From the NCBI GenBank assembly GCA_019914995.1, contig CM034140.1, forward strand, positions 2,666,001 through 2,730,000: a stretch of DNA of 64,000 nucleotides. Direction: 5' to 3'. Made by a program: the position numbers and the translations under genes. Under the pieces are notes generated by a model. The model worked only from the letters and a program-made list of their open reading frames with translations, was not told the DNA's origin and made no database searches. Positions 27,101 to 37,304 of the stretch are shown one piece after another. Numbering within the stretch: position 1 is the stretch's first letter; each line of letters starts with the position of its first letter. This DNA comes from Acanthochlamys bracteata (taxonomy: Eukaryota > Streptophyta > Magnoliopsida > Pandanales > Velloziaceae).

Positions 27101-27643
27101 CTCCCTTGCAGACTGCTACGAGGGACCATACTGAAGTGCCAAATGGTGCAGGATCTGATGATTGGATCTCTTTAAGCCTTGGAGGTACTGGTGCAAGGCA
27201 TGGTGAATGTGGTACCGCATCTGGACTTAATCCTCCGCGACAGGTTAACCCCAAGGATAGCAGAATGGATGCTCTAGCGAATACTGGTTTGTGTCTTGTC
27301 TTCAATCCATTTATGTTATTTGAATTTCAATTGTCTAAGATGTGATAGGTTTCTTGCGTAGATGTCCTATTCCTCTGTTCAGTGTTGCAGCATTAGCTTC
27401 ATGATTGTGTATATGCAACTATTCTTACCACATATAAAGATTCAGGATTTATTTATGTTTGGCTTTCCTTATTTTTGTTTTTTGTTTTTGTGTACAGCTT
27501 CTTTCCTCCTAGGTAGAAACGAGGACAGGGAGAAGAGAGTGACCCCTGATGGTCAAAGATCCGAGAGCCCTATCACACATTCCCAGCGGCCACGATCAGT
27601 TAGACCACGGCTGTATCTCTCAATAGATACAGATTCGGAGTAG
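18165..27643 (+). CDS. SIZ1: SUMO E3 ligase SIZ1 (SAP-PHD-PINIT-SP-RING), 866 aa
   Basis: Sixteen coding exons: 18165-18188, 18857-18937, 19882-19924, 20884-20962, 21067-21229, 21999-22132, 22285-22356, 22935-23022, 23737-23812, 23919-23992, 24231-24338, 25379-25540, 25754-25858, 25938-26018, 26122-27286, 27498-27643. They total 2601 nt. Order of domains: SAP (about 11-45, [14 protein letters not shown]); PHD finger with C117, C119, C131, C136, H141, C144, C165, C168; PINIT region (about 200-340); SP-RING with C367, C383, H385, C388, C406, C409 (CPICLKN). An acidic SUMO-interacting motif [10 protein letters not shown] lies near 600. The protein ends [13 protein letters not shown], as in plant SIZ1. 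SIZ1 transfers SUMO from SCE1 to nuclear targets and acts in phosphate, temperature and salicylate responses. Length is close to the Arabidopsis protein (about 880). All zinc ligands are intact. The large exon 15 codes the poorly conserved C-terminal third. Confidence 0.97.
22747..22830 (+). repeat. Three tandem copies of a 28-base unit
   Basis: A 28-base unit beginning TTTGTCTTGTGGATTGCTG is repeated three times head to tail. Copies 2 and 3 are identical and copy 1 differs by one base (TGTGTG for TGAGTG). It lies in SIZ1 intron 7. Confidence 0.9.
24031..24098 (+). repeat. TTG/CTG-rich microsatellite in a SIZ1 intron
   Basis: Imperfect run of TTG and CTG triplets in the intron after SIZ1 exon 10. 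It creates spurious leucine- and cysteine-rich frames. Confidence 0.85.
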
Positions 27644-28816
27644 TGGACAGACCTGGATGTCAGGATGGTGAGGTCCTTCTGATCACTTTGCTGCACTGCT
27701 ATATGTTGCTTGCTAATTCCAAATGCAGTTAACTGCTGCTTCAATTTATCTGAAATGGTTCAAGAACCATTTTCCCTTCTAGTGAGAGAGTTGCAGTTCC
27801 AAATTGATCGTGGCTTGAGATTGAGGTGTATGCCCTGCCCCTTCAGCATGTACTTGATAGAACGGTGAGCCAGAGCTTTAAGTTGGACTGCCATCATGAT
27901 AACTGAATGCATAGTGCTAACAATTCCAATGCTGTCGCTATTTTCACCAGGTGGGTTCAATCATTTTTGACCAGCTAGCAGGCCCCATTATCTGCGACAA
28001 ATTGTACATTAGACTGCAATAGGAGATGACAATTGGAGGACCGACCACACAGGTTTACACAGTTTGGGAGGGGTGGTTTGTGGGATAGCCTTATTAGGAT
28101 TCCTGATGTAAATAAGATTTTCTTCTTGGTTTGGATTAAGCTTAGAGCTAAAGAATAATTCATGAATTAACCTTTTGAGTTCTGATTATTGATGATTTAT
28201 ACAAACGCCTTGCTATTTGTTTAGTAAGCAGTTACATGAAACTTCGGAAAATGCTGTAGCCGAGCTCTAACATTGTTGTGTGAAATCAGCACTGACTAAT
28301 GTTTTGGGTAACGCAGTGTGCCCAGAGTAATCAGCAGACCTGAAAGTATTATTTCGAGTGGAAGTAACTTCAGGAATCCTTCTCCGAAAGTGTTTCGTGT
28401 TCTTTTCTCGTGAAGCTAAATAGTGGGCGCTGCAAATAATGATTTAGAACTTAACCCTATGTGGATGTCTTCCCAAGTCTCGCTGTACATACGGCTGGCG
28501 TATACAACTCCACAGCAGGATGAAATCAGTTTTATGTATCCTGCTTTCCAGGCGAACAACAATATACGAATGCAAACGTATGTTTTGCTTTCAAACGCCA
28601 CAAAGAAGTATATGTACATACTCAAGACATTACACCAAATTCACGATTGCAACTCGACTAGCAGAGAACCATGAGGCGTATAACCACAATAAAGTAGTGA
28701 ACACTTACACCATATGACAAGTTTTAGATGATACATTTATACATAGTCTAGCAGCGTGCGTACCAATCAACGTACAGTTTCAAAGGTATATCAATTGAGG
28801 ATACAGGTACACACTA
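27644..28816. other. Convergent 3' flanks of SIZ1 and the PLAC8 gene
   Basis: Probably the SIZ1 3' untranslated region up to about 28160 and the PLAC8 3' untranslated region up to 28816, with a short gap. Frames here are short and without domains. Confidence 0.6.
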
Positions 28817-30572
28817 TTATGCACGTCTCATCATCTGGTCCATAGGTGGAATCATAACAAAGAGAGGATGGCCACTGAATCCTGGGTGGGGAAGCCTACG
28901 CCGTAGTTCACGTCCCTCCTGGCACAAGGCACAGGAGTGGCAGCAAAAATGCGTCATTAGATCACATGCGGATTCCAACTGTTCCCTCTTGACTGGATCC
29001 TCAAGAAGGCCACTGCAGCATCCAAAAGATCTGACTAATGCTTCACAGCTTCCCTGTTCCCGCAGGTAAGAAAAAACAGAAAATATGACTTAGAACAAGT
29101 GATATAGGTGCATAAACAAAAAGCGAACAAGGCAAAAACATAGCCAACTCCAAGCGAAGCATAAATTACTACTGTTTTCTATGTGAAAACCTTCTAATAT
29201 AGAGCAGCAAAGATAGGAGTTACACAGTAACACAGCAAACTCGATTTAAAGCAAAGATATCATATGCCAAGCCCTAAGTGGTTTCCAATAGAGGAAAAAC
29301 AAACATTTGTGGATCTGAATACATGTGAATTGTAATAAAAATTATTTGACTGTTGCTGTGACCAACATGTCAACCTAGTTATCTGAATGCTACTATCGGC
29401 CAAACTAAGAAACAAAACTGAAGTTAACAATTTAACTTGCTTTCCAAGACAAGGAGTAAACTTACTTCCAGATTGAATCTGTGTCGTAAAGCTGTGCGTG
29501 TTGGATAAGAAATACATGGTGCCAGCCCATTCCAGCCAAATAAAAAGTTTGCTAGCATGTAGACACAAGTATACTGCAAGCAATGATGTGCAAAAGATTC
29601 ACGACCTTCCCCAACCCTCTCAGCATTACTGCCATGTAGCACACAAGGAGCAAAACTTCCAAGCAAACCTGACATGGGTGTTGAGTTAACAACAAAAGAA
29701 GATACAATGAAAGCAAAATTGAGCAAAAGCACAGACCAGATCTGAAAAAACTGCATCATTTCAAACTTGAATAATTTCAAATGCATTCAGTACATAAACT
29801 TAACTTAAAGGGGGAAAAAAAACAAAGAAGGAAAGCTAAATACTGATCACAATTAGACTCCATACTTGACTATGTTGGCGCCACCAGGATCATTTCATTC
29901 AGCATTAAAATTTTTAAACCAACAATAAAATTAGTAATAAGAACCTTAGCTCTGATTGAACCAATCAAACTTGTTCATAATCATTATCTTCAAGTTTATG
30001 TTAGATGATTTGTCTTGCACATCTCCTAGTGACCTACACATAACTACAGCATACCTACAATACGTATCTATCTATTTCGTGTTCAATTCCATTTATCTAC
30101 TCAAGTTTTGACACAGATTGAAGCACAGATTTCAATGAATCTAATCTAGGAGAGAGAAATAGATCCAGTGACAACACCGAGCAATACTACCAGATCCCCA
30201 AATTTGAAATCCTAACAAACAAATTATCGCAATATCACGTAAAATTCTTAACAAAAACAACAAGGACATCGAGTACTCACAAACTTCCAGATCGCTGCTG
30301 TAGAACTCATCGTTACGGCCAAGGCAAGCACAGATGCTCGAGTTCCACTGCTGACGCTCACCAAGAGAAGCTCCTGCAACGCTCCCATGAACCAAAGGCA
30401 CCGGCAAACCTTCAGCCGCCCATTCCGGCGAACTCTTCACCGACCCAGGCCAACTTTTGATCGGAGGTTTCACCGGCTCAGGCAAGGTTTTGTCAGCTTG
30501 AATTTGGTGATTTTCTGAGAGTAGAGGGCTGGTTTCTTCTTCTTCTTCTTCTTTCGGGATCTCCCTCGACAT
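28817..30572 (-). CDS. PLAC8-domain cysteine-rich protein, 243 aa
   Basis: Three exons on the minus strand: 30572-30281, 29668-29466 and 29053-28817, summing to 732 nt. The N-terminus is acidic (a Glu run near residues 8-13) and Pro-rich. The PLAC8 (DUF614) domain follows: CACLGRNDEFYSSDLEVCLLGSFAPCVLHGSNAERVG, then a Trp/aromatic stretch that may contact membrane (LANFLFGWNGLAPCISYPTR), a Cys-rich block, and the family end motif CQEGRELRRRLPHPGF. It belongs to the plant subgroup related to At5g41390 and At1g63830. Other PLAC8 proteins (FW2.2/CNR, PCR) act at membranes in organ size control or metal transport, but this longer subgroup has no firm function, so none is assigned. A functional reading of the CCXXXXCPC motif of PCR proteins does not apply: it is absent. 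Confidence 0.88.
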
Positions 30573-30650
30573 TGTTTTCGTCTCTGTTTCTGGCTTCTAA
30601 CGCTCTCTCCTTTTTCTTTCTTTTCCCACGAAACAGAGTGAGCGGTAACA

Positions 30651-30658
30651 TATATATA
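30651..30658 (-). promoter_or_regulatory. Putative TATA box of the PLAC8 gene
   Basis: TATATATA on the minus strand, about 80 bases before the start codon, fitting a leader of about 50 bases. Confidence 0.5.
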
Positions 30659-30699
30659 GGTGCTCGGTTACCGACGTAGAATGCTTTGGCGCGAAGGAA

Positions 30700-31631
30700 A
30701 TGACTCAATGAGCTTGCTATCTTTAATTAAAGATAGAAGATAAAAGATCGAAGATAAAAGATTTTGGAAGTAATTTTTAAAAAATAAGTTGCTTAAAAAA
30801 TAATTGGTAAAATAACTTTAGTTTGTGTTTATTTTTTATTAAAAACATGTTAAAATAAAAATTTTAGTTTATAATGTGATTGTAAATGGTATTGTTTTGG
30901 TGAAAGCTTTAAAATATGAATTGAAACAAAAATTTTTGAAAGAAAAATTTGAAATTAAAGCATGTGTATATACTATATACCCTTTAGTTAAACACGCAAC
31001 AGCTAACTTGGATAGAAAACAAAAACAATTTTTACTAAGTGGGTCCCAAGTGTCTCTGCCATTTCGTCTAAAACCTTAGAAATATAATCATCTGCGCATC
31101 CTTTGGTTAATGAAAATAATAACGAAAACACAAATAAATAGATATAATCGTATAAATCATCATAGAGTAAATAATATTCGATAATATATCTATAAGTGAA
31201 GTCTTTGTCACATAGAAACATTAGAACGGTAGATGAGTTTGTTCAGTGAGTGAGAAAATCCCTCAGTAGATTAAGAATTAGAAGAGAAAAGAAAAAAACC
31301 ATCACAATATTCATCTTCCATTATAACAAACTTCCGTCATTATAAACATTAAGTTGCCCTCAGCCATTGGCACCTAAGCAGGAGGGAACGTATATTTTCC
31401 GATGCCTTTTATAAGCTTGATTGTTTTGGTACACGAGAGATTCCGGCATTTGATATTCAACTCAGCACAAAACTGTAAAAGGCTCCAAAAAGAATTCATC
31501 TCAAACAAGCACTTTTCATGCAGCTCTACTCTGCCCAGGCGCGAATTTTATATAGTAACTGAAAATAGGCCTCTGATGAAGAAGCTGTCTTTCCATGTAC
31601 TAAACAATCACATAGAACAAGCTTTCATCTA
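30700..31631. other. AT-rich spacer between PLAC8 and PBL genes
   Basis: AT-rich sequence at 30720-30900 resembles the edges of the dispersed AT-rich repeats but is too simple to delimit. The rest is the 3' flank of the kinase gene. The frame at 31402-31635 has no domain. No gene seen. Confidence 0.5.
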
Positions 31632-33933
31632 CTAATGTACCGATGATTCACTCCAGCGTTTTGATCCGTCACTTCGTTGTGAACTTGTGCGTGATGCAGT
31701 AGAATGATCAGTATGCTCATGACCATGATCTGAATCTGATTCTGAATCAGAATCATCACAGTCATGGGTATGCTTTTGCGAATCTGCATCAACATCAGAA
31801 CTATCATGCTCATGGGCATGCTTGTGGGAATCCGCATAGTCATCTGCATCACCATCCTCACTGCTCTCATCGCCAGAGTTGCTGTGGTCACTAGGATGAT
31901 TTTCTTCAGCCACCATTTCTTGAATTGATTCACTCACTTCAGGAAGTGGAGTATGAGATGGAGAGGGGGACTGTGCTGGAGTGGTGGAAGCACTTCCAAT
32001 AGGTGGTTCCATGCATAGAAAGCTTAAAGTCACCACAACATCGGCTATCAGAGGGCGCACTGAAGCCTCTTCTTGAAGGCACATTGCAGCTACTGCAACG
32101 ACTTGGTTCAAGGTTTTTGCTGGATATTCACCTTGAAGAAGTGGATCGACAAGCTCATGGTATCTCTTTTGGTCTCTGAACATAGGTTGAGCCTGTTACA
32201 AGAAACCAAAGCAGAGGATCACTACAAGCGAGTGCAATCTACTACTCTGAAAACGTTCAATGTAATAGTAATTGATATTTTTGACATTGTTTTTTTCCTA
32301 GCAGAAGGTATATAAACCAACAAAATCCAAACTTAAAGCATCCATAGACTGACCAATATGATCATCTAAGTATCAGAACTGAGGTTAAACTCACACAAAC
32401 TCTTCAACTGGTTCACCTAAGTTGCTAAAACCGCTACTTTATGCAATTAAGGTAACAAGAGGAAAGGAAAGAGGAAGAGCAAACAAGATTGAGAAACGAG
32501 AGAAATGTATAAGCATCGCTTTATGTCAATATGATATGAGTTCACATTATTTACTTCGTTATAAAAAGTAAAAGTTGCATTCGTGTAGAAGATAATGTAA
32601 AGCTATACAAAAAGGTGGACTCGTGCCAAATATATAACCTAGTCAGGCTTTCTTACCCAAGTGACGAGATTTTGCTCGTTTGTAGGCTTAGTTGTATCCA
32701 TGGCTCTTCTCCCAGTGATAAGTTCCAGTAGGACTACTCCAAAACTGTATACATCCGACTTCACAGTAACATCGCCTGCTCTTGAATACTCAGGTGCACA
32801 ATACCCATATGTACCCATATGCACAGTAGGGCCAAGCTTGGCAAGCCCAACGTCAGAAAGCTTTGGATTTAATTCTTCATCAAGCAAAATATTGGATGAT
32901 TTCAAATCACGATAAATCACAGGTGGATTGGCCTTTTCGTGCAGGTACTCTAGACCTTGAGCTGCTCCCCAAGCTAGTTTCAACCTAGTGTGCCAACTTA
33001 ATGGTTTCTTATCAGGTTGTAGATCTGCGGAAAGAATTCCACATTTTGCAGAAGTAAGAAACTCTTGCCAATAAAGAATTAGGGACCAGTAAAAAGCATA
33101 CCAAATAAATGGTCTTCTAACGTTCCCCCAGACATAAATTCATAAACTAAAACTCTTTGATCTCCATCTGCACAATACCCAACAAACTTGACCAAATTTG
33201 GGTGGTTGAGGAGACTGAGCATCAAAACTTCAACAAGGAACTCCTTACTCCCTGCTGGCATGCCATGCCGGTCTAGTTGCTTTACTGCCACAACCTGCGA
33301 ATAGGACATTAACCACATTCAGCTTATAACAAATCACATTAAACAGATACTTTTCTCAGAGAACGGAAACCTGATTATCTTGGACATTTACAAAAATTCA
33401 GAAGCTTAAGGTTTACCTGGCCTGTTTTCTCAAAAACACCCTTATAGACTCTTCCAAAACCTCCTTCGCCTATAAGGCAATCAGGTCGGAAATTCTTTGT
33501 AGCTGATGCCAATTCGCGGAACGTAAATGCTTGTGCTGCAATATCACTAGTATTCCCATTCCTATTAGGTGGCGATTCTGCAGAGCTCTTCTGCTGTTTA
33601 TCTGCAAAGTAGAAATGATAGATTTTCATATTCTCCCAGTAAAATGAAACATCCAAAATGCCATCAGGACAAACTCATAGTCTTTGAAATGCATATGATA
33701 TCAGAATTGCCATTCATTCTGATATTCTCCCATTCGTAGAGCCTTATTTCACCTTTACGAGATCAAAATAACAGAAAAATCACCCCTTTTATATATTTGA
33801 ACCGAAGAAAACAAAAATTACCAGGGGATTTTTGTGGCACCTCACTGTTCCTAGTGTATACGACCACAGCAGCATTATCTGGCTCCTCTTTTGGAAGATT
33901 TTTCTTACAAGTGAAACAAGGAAAGCAACTCAT
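31632..33933 (-). CDS. Receptor-like cytoplasmic kinase (RLCK-VII/PBL type), atypical activation loop, 472 aa
   Basis: Five exons on the minus strand: 33933-33822, 33601-33417, 33294-33102, 33024-32657 and 32192-31632, summing to 1419 nt. The N-terminus [11 protein letters not shown] offers cysteines for palmitoylation, typical of plasma-membrane RLCKs. The kinase has the glycine loop [15 protein letters not shown] lysine (K104), catalytic YRDLKSSN (D203), and APEY. Two departures stand out. The DFG motif reads DVG (221-223). The usual activation loop between LAKLGP and MGTYGY is cut to three residues, about eight short, so the Ser/Thr pair phosphorylated in BIK1-type kinases is missing. The reading frame is unbroken there. 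The C-terminal tail (about 365-472) is Ser/Asp/His-rich. Text such as [16 protein letters not shown] places it near the PBL21-26 group. These kinases relay signals from immune and growth receptors. Activity here may be reduced or constitutively set. Confidence 0.92.
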
Positions 33934-34417
33934 GGCCTCCGCCGCTTCCTCTCCCTACTGCAACCAACAAGATTCCCACGAAAAACAAAAAAATGTAGGT
34001 AGAAGAAAAGAACAAAAAGCGAAACGATCTACAAAACCTAATAATCAACCGGGGCAAAAACTCCGCAACACCAAATCAAGTACGCAATCTGTTAAAATCA
34101 CCAGTCTCAAATTCAGGCCCCGAAGCATCCAATTACGAAACAAAACTAATCAAGATGACAGGACAGAACACTCCGGGGCCGACGATTGAAGCTCTCAGAA
34201 TTTATTAAAGGAGAAGATCCATGCTCGCAAACAATCATCAAATATGGACGGACTAAAAAAAGGATCAAAGAGCTACCTAGCTTGCTTAGATCAAAAGAGA
34301 AGAGGGAGGGAGGAGAGAAAGAGAACAGAGTGAAGAAGTAAAGAGGAAGAGGCGGTGATCCGTCCGTCAAGACAAGGAAAACCAACCTCTTTCTCTTTTC
34401 ATATGGTTTGTAGATGA

Positions 34418-34452
<35 letters not shown>

Positions 34453-35437
34453 GAAGGGAAGGAGTTTTTTTGATTTGAGGAGCGGGAGAAGAAGGTCCGG
34501 GAATAGAGGGGAGGTATATGCGGGCTTGTTTTTGAATATAATTGAATGAATGTGAGCTGGAGAAGTGTCCAAAAAAAAACCTAAAAAAAGTACCCCAAAC
34601 GTCGATACAAATTTCCCCTGCAGAGCAGAGCTGGAAAAAATCCAGCGTTTTTCCGTTTGTGGGAATCGAGTTCCCCACGTTCCAACAGCAATAGCAGAGA
34701 GAAGACATGGTTGTATTTTATCAAGCAGCAAAATCACCATGTCCGGATCTTTTCAAAATTAACATTTCCATTCTATATGTTTGTCTTATAATGAAACAAT
34801 TAGATCGCTACTGATCTCCTGGTGCTAAGCCTTGTAACATTGCCGTTGACAAAATCGCAGGTGTTAAAGATATACGTTCGCGCAAATGGCGCCATTTCTA
34901 TTCTCATGAGTCCAAAACTTATAACAACTACTGAATATACATCCATTTCTGATACTTCAAGATAAGTAGACAGACCACAGGTGCAGCGATTCATAGTTAA
35001 ACACAACACTATTCAAACACCATTGCTGACATCCAATAAAATCAGATAGCTTTAACCACTATATTAGTATACTACCACAATGTATCAAGATTTGCTTTCC
35101 AAATTAACACCAACACAGTTCACAAAGCTTATTCCAAAACTAGACCAACAGTGATACAAAAGTAGCAACTATTAGACACCTCACAGAAAGCTGAAAAAGA
35201 TCAATTTAAAATAGCAAATACATAGCAATATTGTAAAAAGATTAAAGATAGGCTGAGTGTAGACAAAAAAAGTATCTTCAGACTCCACATCAAAGGTGCT
35301 TGCCTACACTGAAAATTTCAACTAGCAAAACAAGAACGCTGAGATAAAACATCAAATCTCATGGAACACAACCTTAACTTCAAAACCTAAGAAGTTCCTT
35401 TAAATATAGTGTTCTAAACAGATGGTTGCTGAAACCC
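33934..35437. other. PBL kinase leader/promoter and 3' flank of eS26
   Basis: From 33934 to about 34500 lies the 5' region of the minus-strand kinase gene, with a GA repeat at 34421-34449 (CT on the coding strand) that is typical of plant leaders. A leader intron is possible but not proven. From about 34780 to 35437 lies the 3' flank of eS26. The frame at 33797-34189 on the plus strand overlaps the kinase first exon and is a shadow. Confidence 0.55.
34421..34449. repeat. (AG)n microsatellite
   Basis: About 14 AG units without interruption, in the presumed leader or promoter of the PBL kinase gene, where it reads as CT. Confidence 0.9.
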
Positions 35438-36972
35438 TCAAGTGCGGGGAGCAACATTCGCAGCTCCAGTAGGGCGAGGTCCTGGTGCAGGCCTAGCAGC
35501 ATCATCCTACAAACATAAACAAAACACAAGTTACAGAAACGGTGACAACAACATATGGACTACACAGAAAAGTTGAGCATATCCAACATTTTGTAGGAAT
35601 CTCAATAAAAAGTAGCGTGTCCTTCTATGATAATATGTTCGCTATTGAATTATCATAAAAAGTGAGAAATGCAAATAAGAAGCAGAGCATAAGAAACAAT
35701 AGATGAAATGTTTGTTGCAAGACATCTATGGTGTCAAAATGGGATCCCAAATCACATGACTCTCAACTCTAAAACAGACTCTAAAAGAATACCCATGACA
35801 AGGTATACCATCCAACAGCAACATAAGTCATAAACACATTCCTAAAACCAAATTACCAAAATTCAGAATACAATTTCCAAAAACCAAGAATGTGAAGCAA
35901 GCTTCAAATGCCATCTAAATACAAAGGTTATACTAAGATTGAGAAAGTTTTAACCTTCTTTATGCACTCAAGTTAAAGTGAAAGCAGGTAAACCCATAAA
36001 ACCGTTCAAGTTCAGGACATTTCGTATCCATTTTACGGAGTTAGAGGATTAAGTCCTTTTGGAAAGATCATAGAACTCTGATCTTCTCAAACAGATCCTA
36101 AGACAACCGCAAACTGAAACTAGCTAATGCTCAAGAACAGTAAATTAGACTGAACAGCCCCAGAATCTGCAGATATCAAGTGGACACATGCTGTCCCTAC
36201 TCAGAGTGTCATTTCAAAGGGAAAATTACACAGATCACTCCTGTGATAGTGCATCAATAATATACAAAACAATTGAAGTGAAATCCGCAAACAATATAAA
36301 CAACATGGAAATAGTGTGAGGTAAAATTGAGAGCTGATTCTTACACGGCGGCGGAAGCGCTGTGGGGGCTCACGGATCCTCCTCTTCTCACGAGAACGAA
36401 CCCTGACAACATGTGAGTGGATGGCACAAGATACACAGTACTGCACCTTAGCATAGAGCTTGGGGAGAGTGTATCCTAGATCAATAAATCAAACTATCAA
36501 ACGTTTGGCAACACAAATACAAGTTAGAAACTTTTACTAACAATTACCATCGAAGGCACAGGCCTCCTGAACATCCCTGACAGCAGCCTGCTCAACAATA
36601 TTTCTCACCAGAACCCTCTTGATGGCCTTGTCCTTCAATGTTGAAATCAACAAAACAACAACCCAGTTCCAAATCAATAAAGAAAAAAAAAATCCAAAAC
36701 AATCAACAAACAGACTACAATCATATATAGATCCAAAATTGACTACCTTAGGGCAACACTTGCCACAGTTGGAGCAACGAATGAAGTTAACATGGCCCCG
36801 GCCATGCTTGTTGCGTCCACCGTTCCTGCGCTTGAACGTCTACTCCGGCAATCAATCATAACACAAGATTTCCAACAATTAAAAAACATTTGACTCGATA
36901 ATCTATCAACTAGCAACAGATGTATCTACTATCCAAAGAACTAAAACAATATAAATTAAAATTCGCTACCAT
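35438..36972 (-). CDS. RPS26: 40S ribosomal protein S26 (eS26), 126 aa
   Basis: Five exons on the minus strand: 36972-36970 (just the ATG), 36839-36747, 36632-36548, 36475-36345 and 35506-35438; total 381 nt. The protein begins [19 protein letters not shown] and carries the zinc-binding cysteines CSNCGKCC and CVSCAIHSH (C-x2-C pairs) of eS26. It ends in an Ala/Pro-rich tail closing NVAPRT. eS26 lies at the mRNA exit channel of the small ribosomal subunit. Length fits plant eS26 (about 130). An intron directly after the start codon is common in ribosomal protein genes. It shares its promoter region with the divergent taxilin gene. Confidence 0.97.
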
Positions 36973-37018
36973 CTTCGATCGACACTGCTGCTGTGCTCCG
37001 CCGCCGCTGGTGCTTCTC

Positions 37019-37083
37019 TAGGGTTTTGAGAAGGAGATGCGAGTGCGCAGAGATCTCGCTATTACTTAACACCAGTTTATATA
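37019..37083 (-). promoter_or_regulatory. RPS26: eS26 core promoter: TATA box and telo-box
   Basis: On the minus strand TATATAAA (37076-37083) lies about 105 bases before the ATG. A telo-box AAACCCTA (37019-37026) lies about 47 bases before it. Telo-boxes near the transcription start are characteristic of plant ribosomal protein genes. The motifs are seen directly; function is inferred. Confidence 0.6.
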
Positions 37084-37304
37084 CGCTTTTAAACTTAGCA
37101 GGAGCCATAGTGTAAATTATAAAAACCTAAGAGGGTTATTTGTTATTAATTTATAATAGGGTGTTTTTACAAAATTGGATTAAATTTAACTCCACTGCAA
37201 ATGGAGAAGATCACACGAAATAAAAGGAAGTCCAACTGCTTCGACTCTATTCTGCGCAGCAATTTTCTGGCGATCACCGGCGATTAATTGCGCTCTTGTA
37301 ATTA

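Noticed and set aside
28185..28300. TGATGA and CTGA motifs spaced about 100 bases apart, considered as a box C/D snoRNA
   Set aside because: The C box lacks the purine before TGATGA, there is no terminal stem or D' box, and it lies in the 3' flank of SIZ1.
35623..35665. Nine-base inverted repeat (TATGATAAT/ATTATCATA) in the last eS26 intron, considered as a structured RNA
   Set aside because: The stem is short and AT-only, with no snoRNA boxes or other support.
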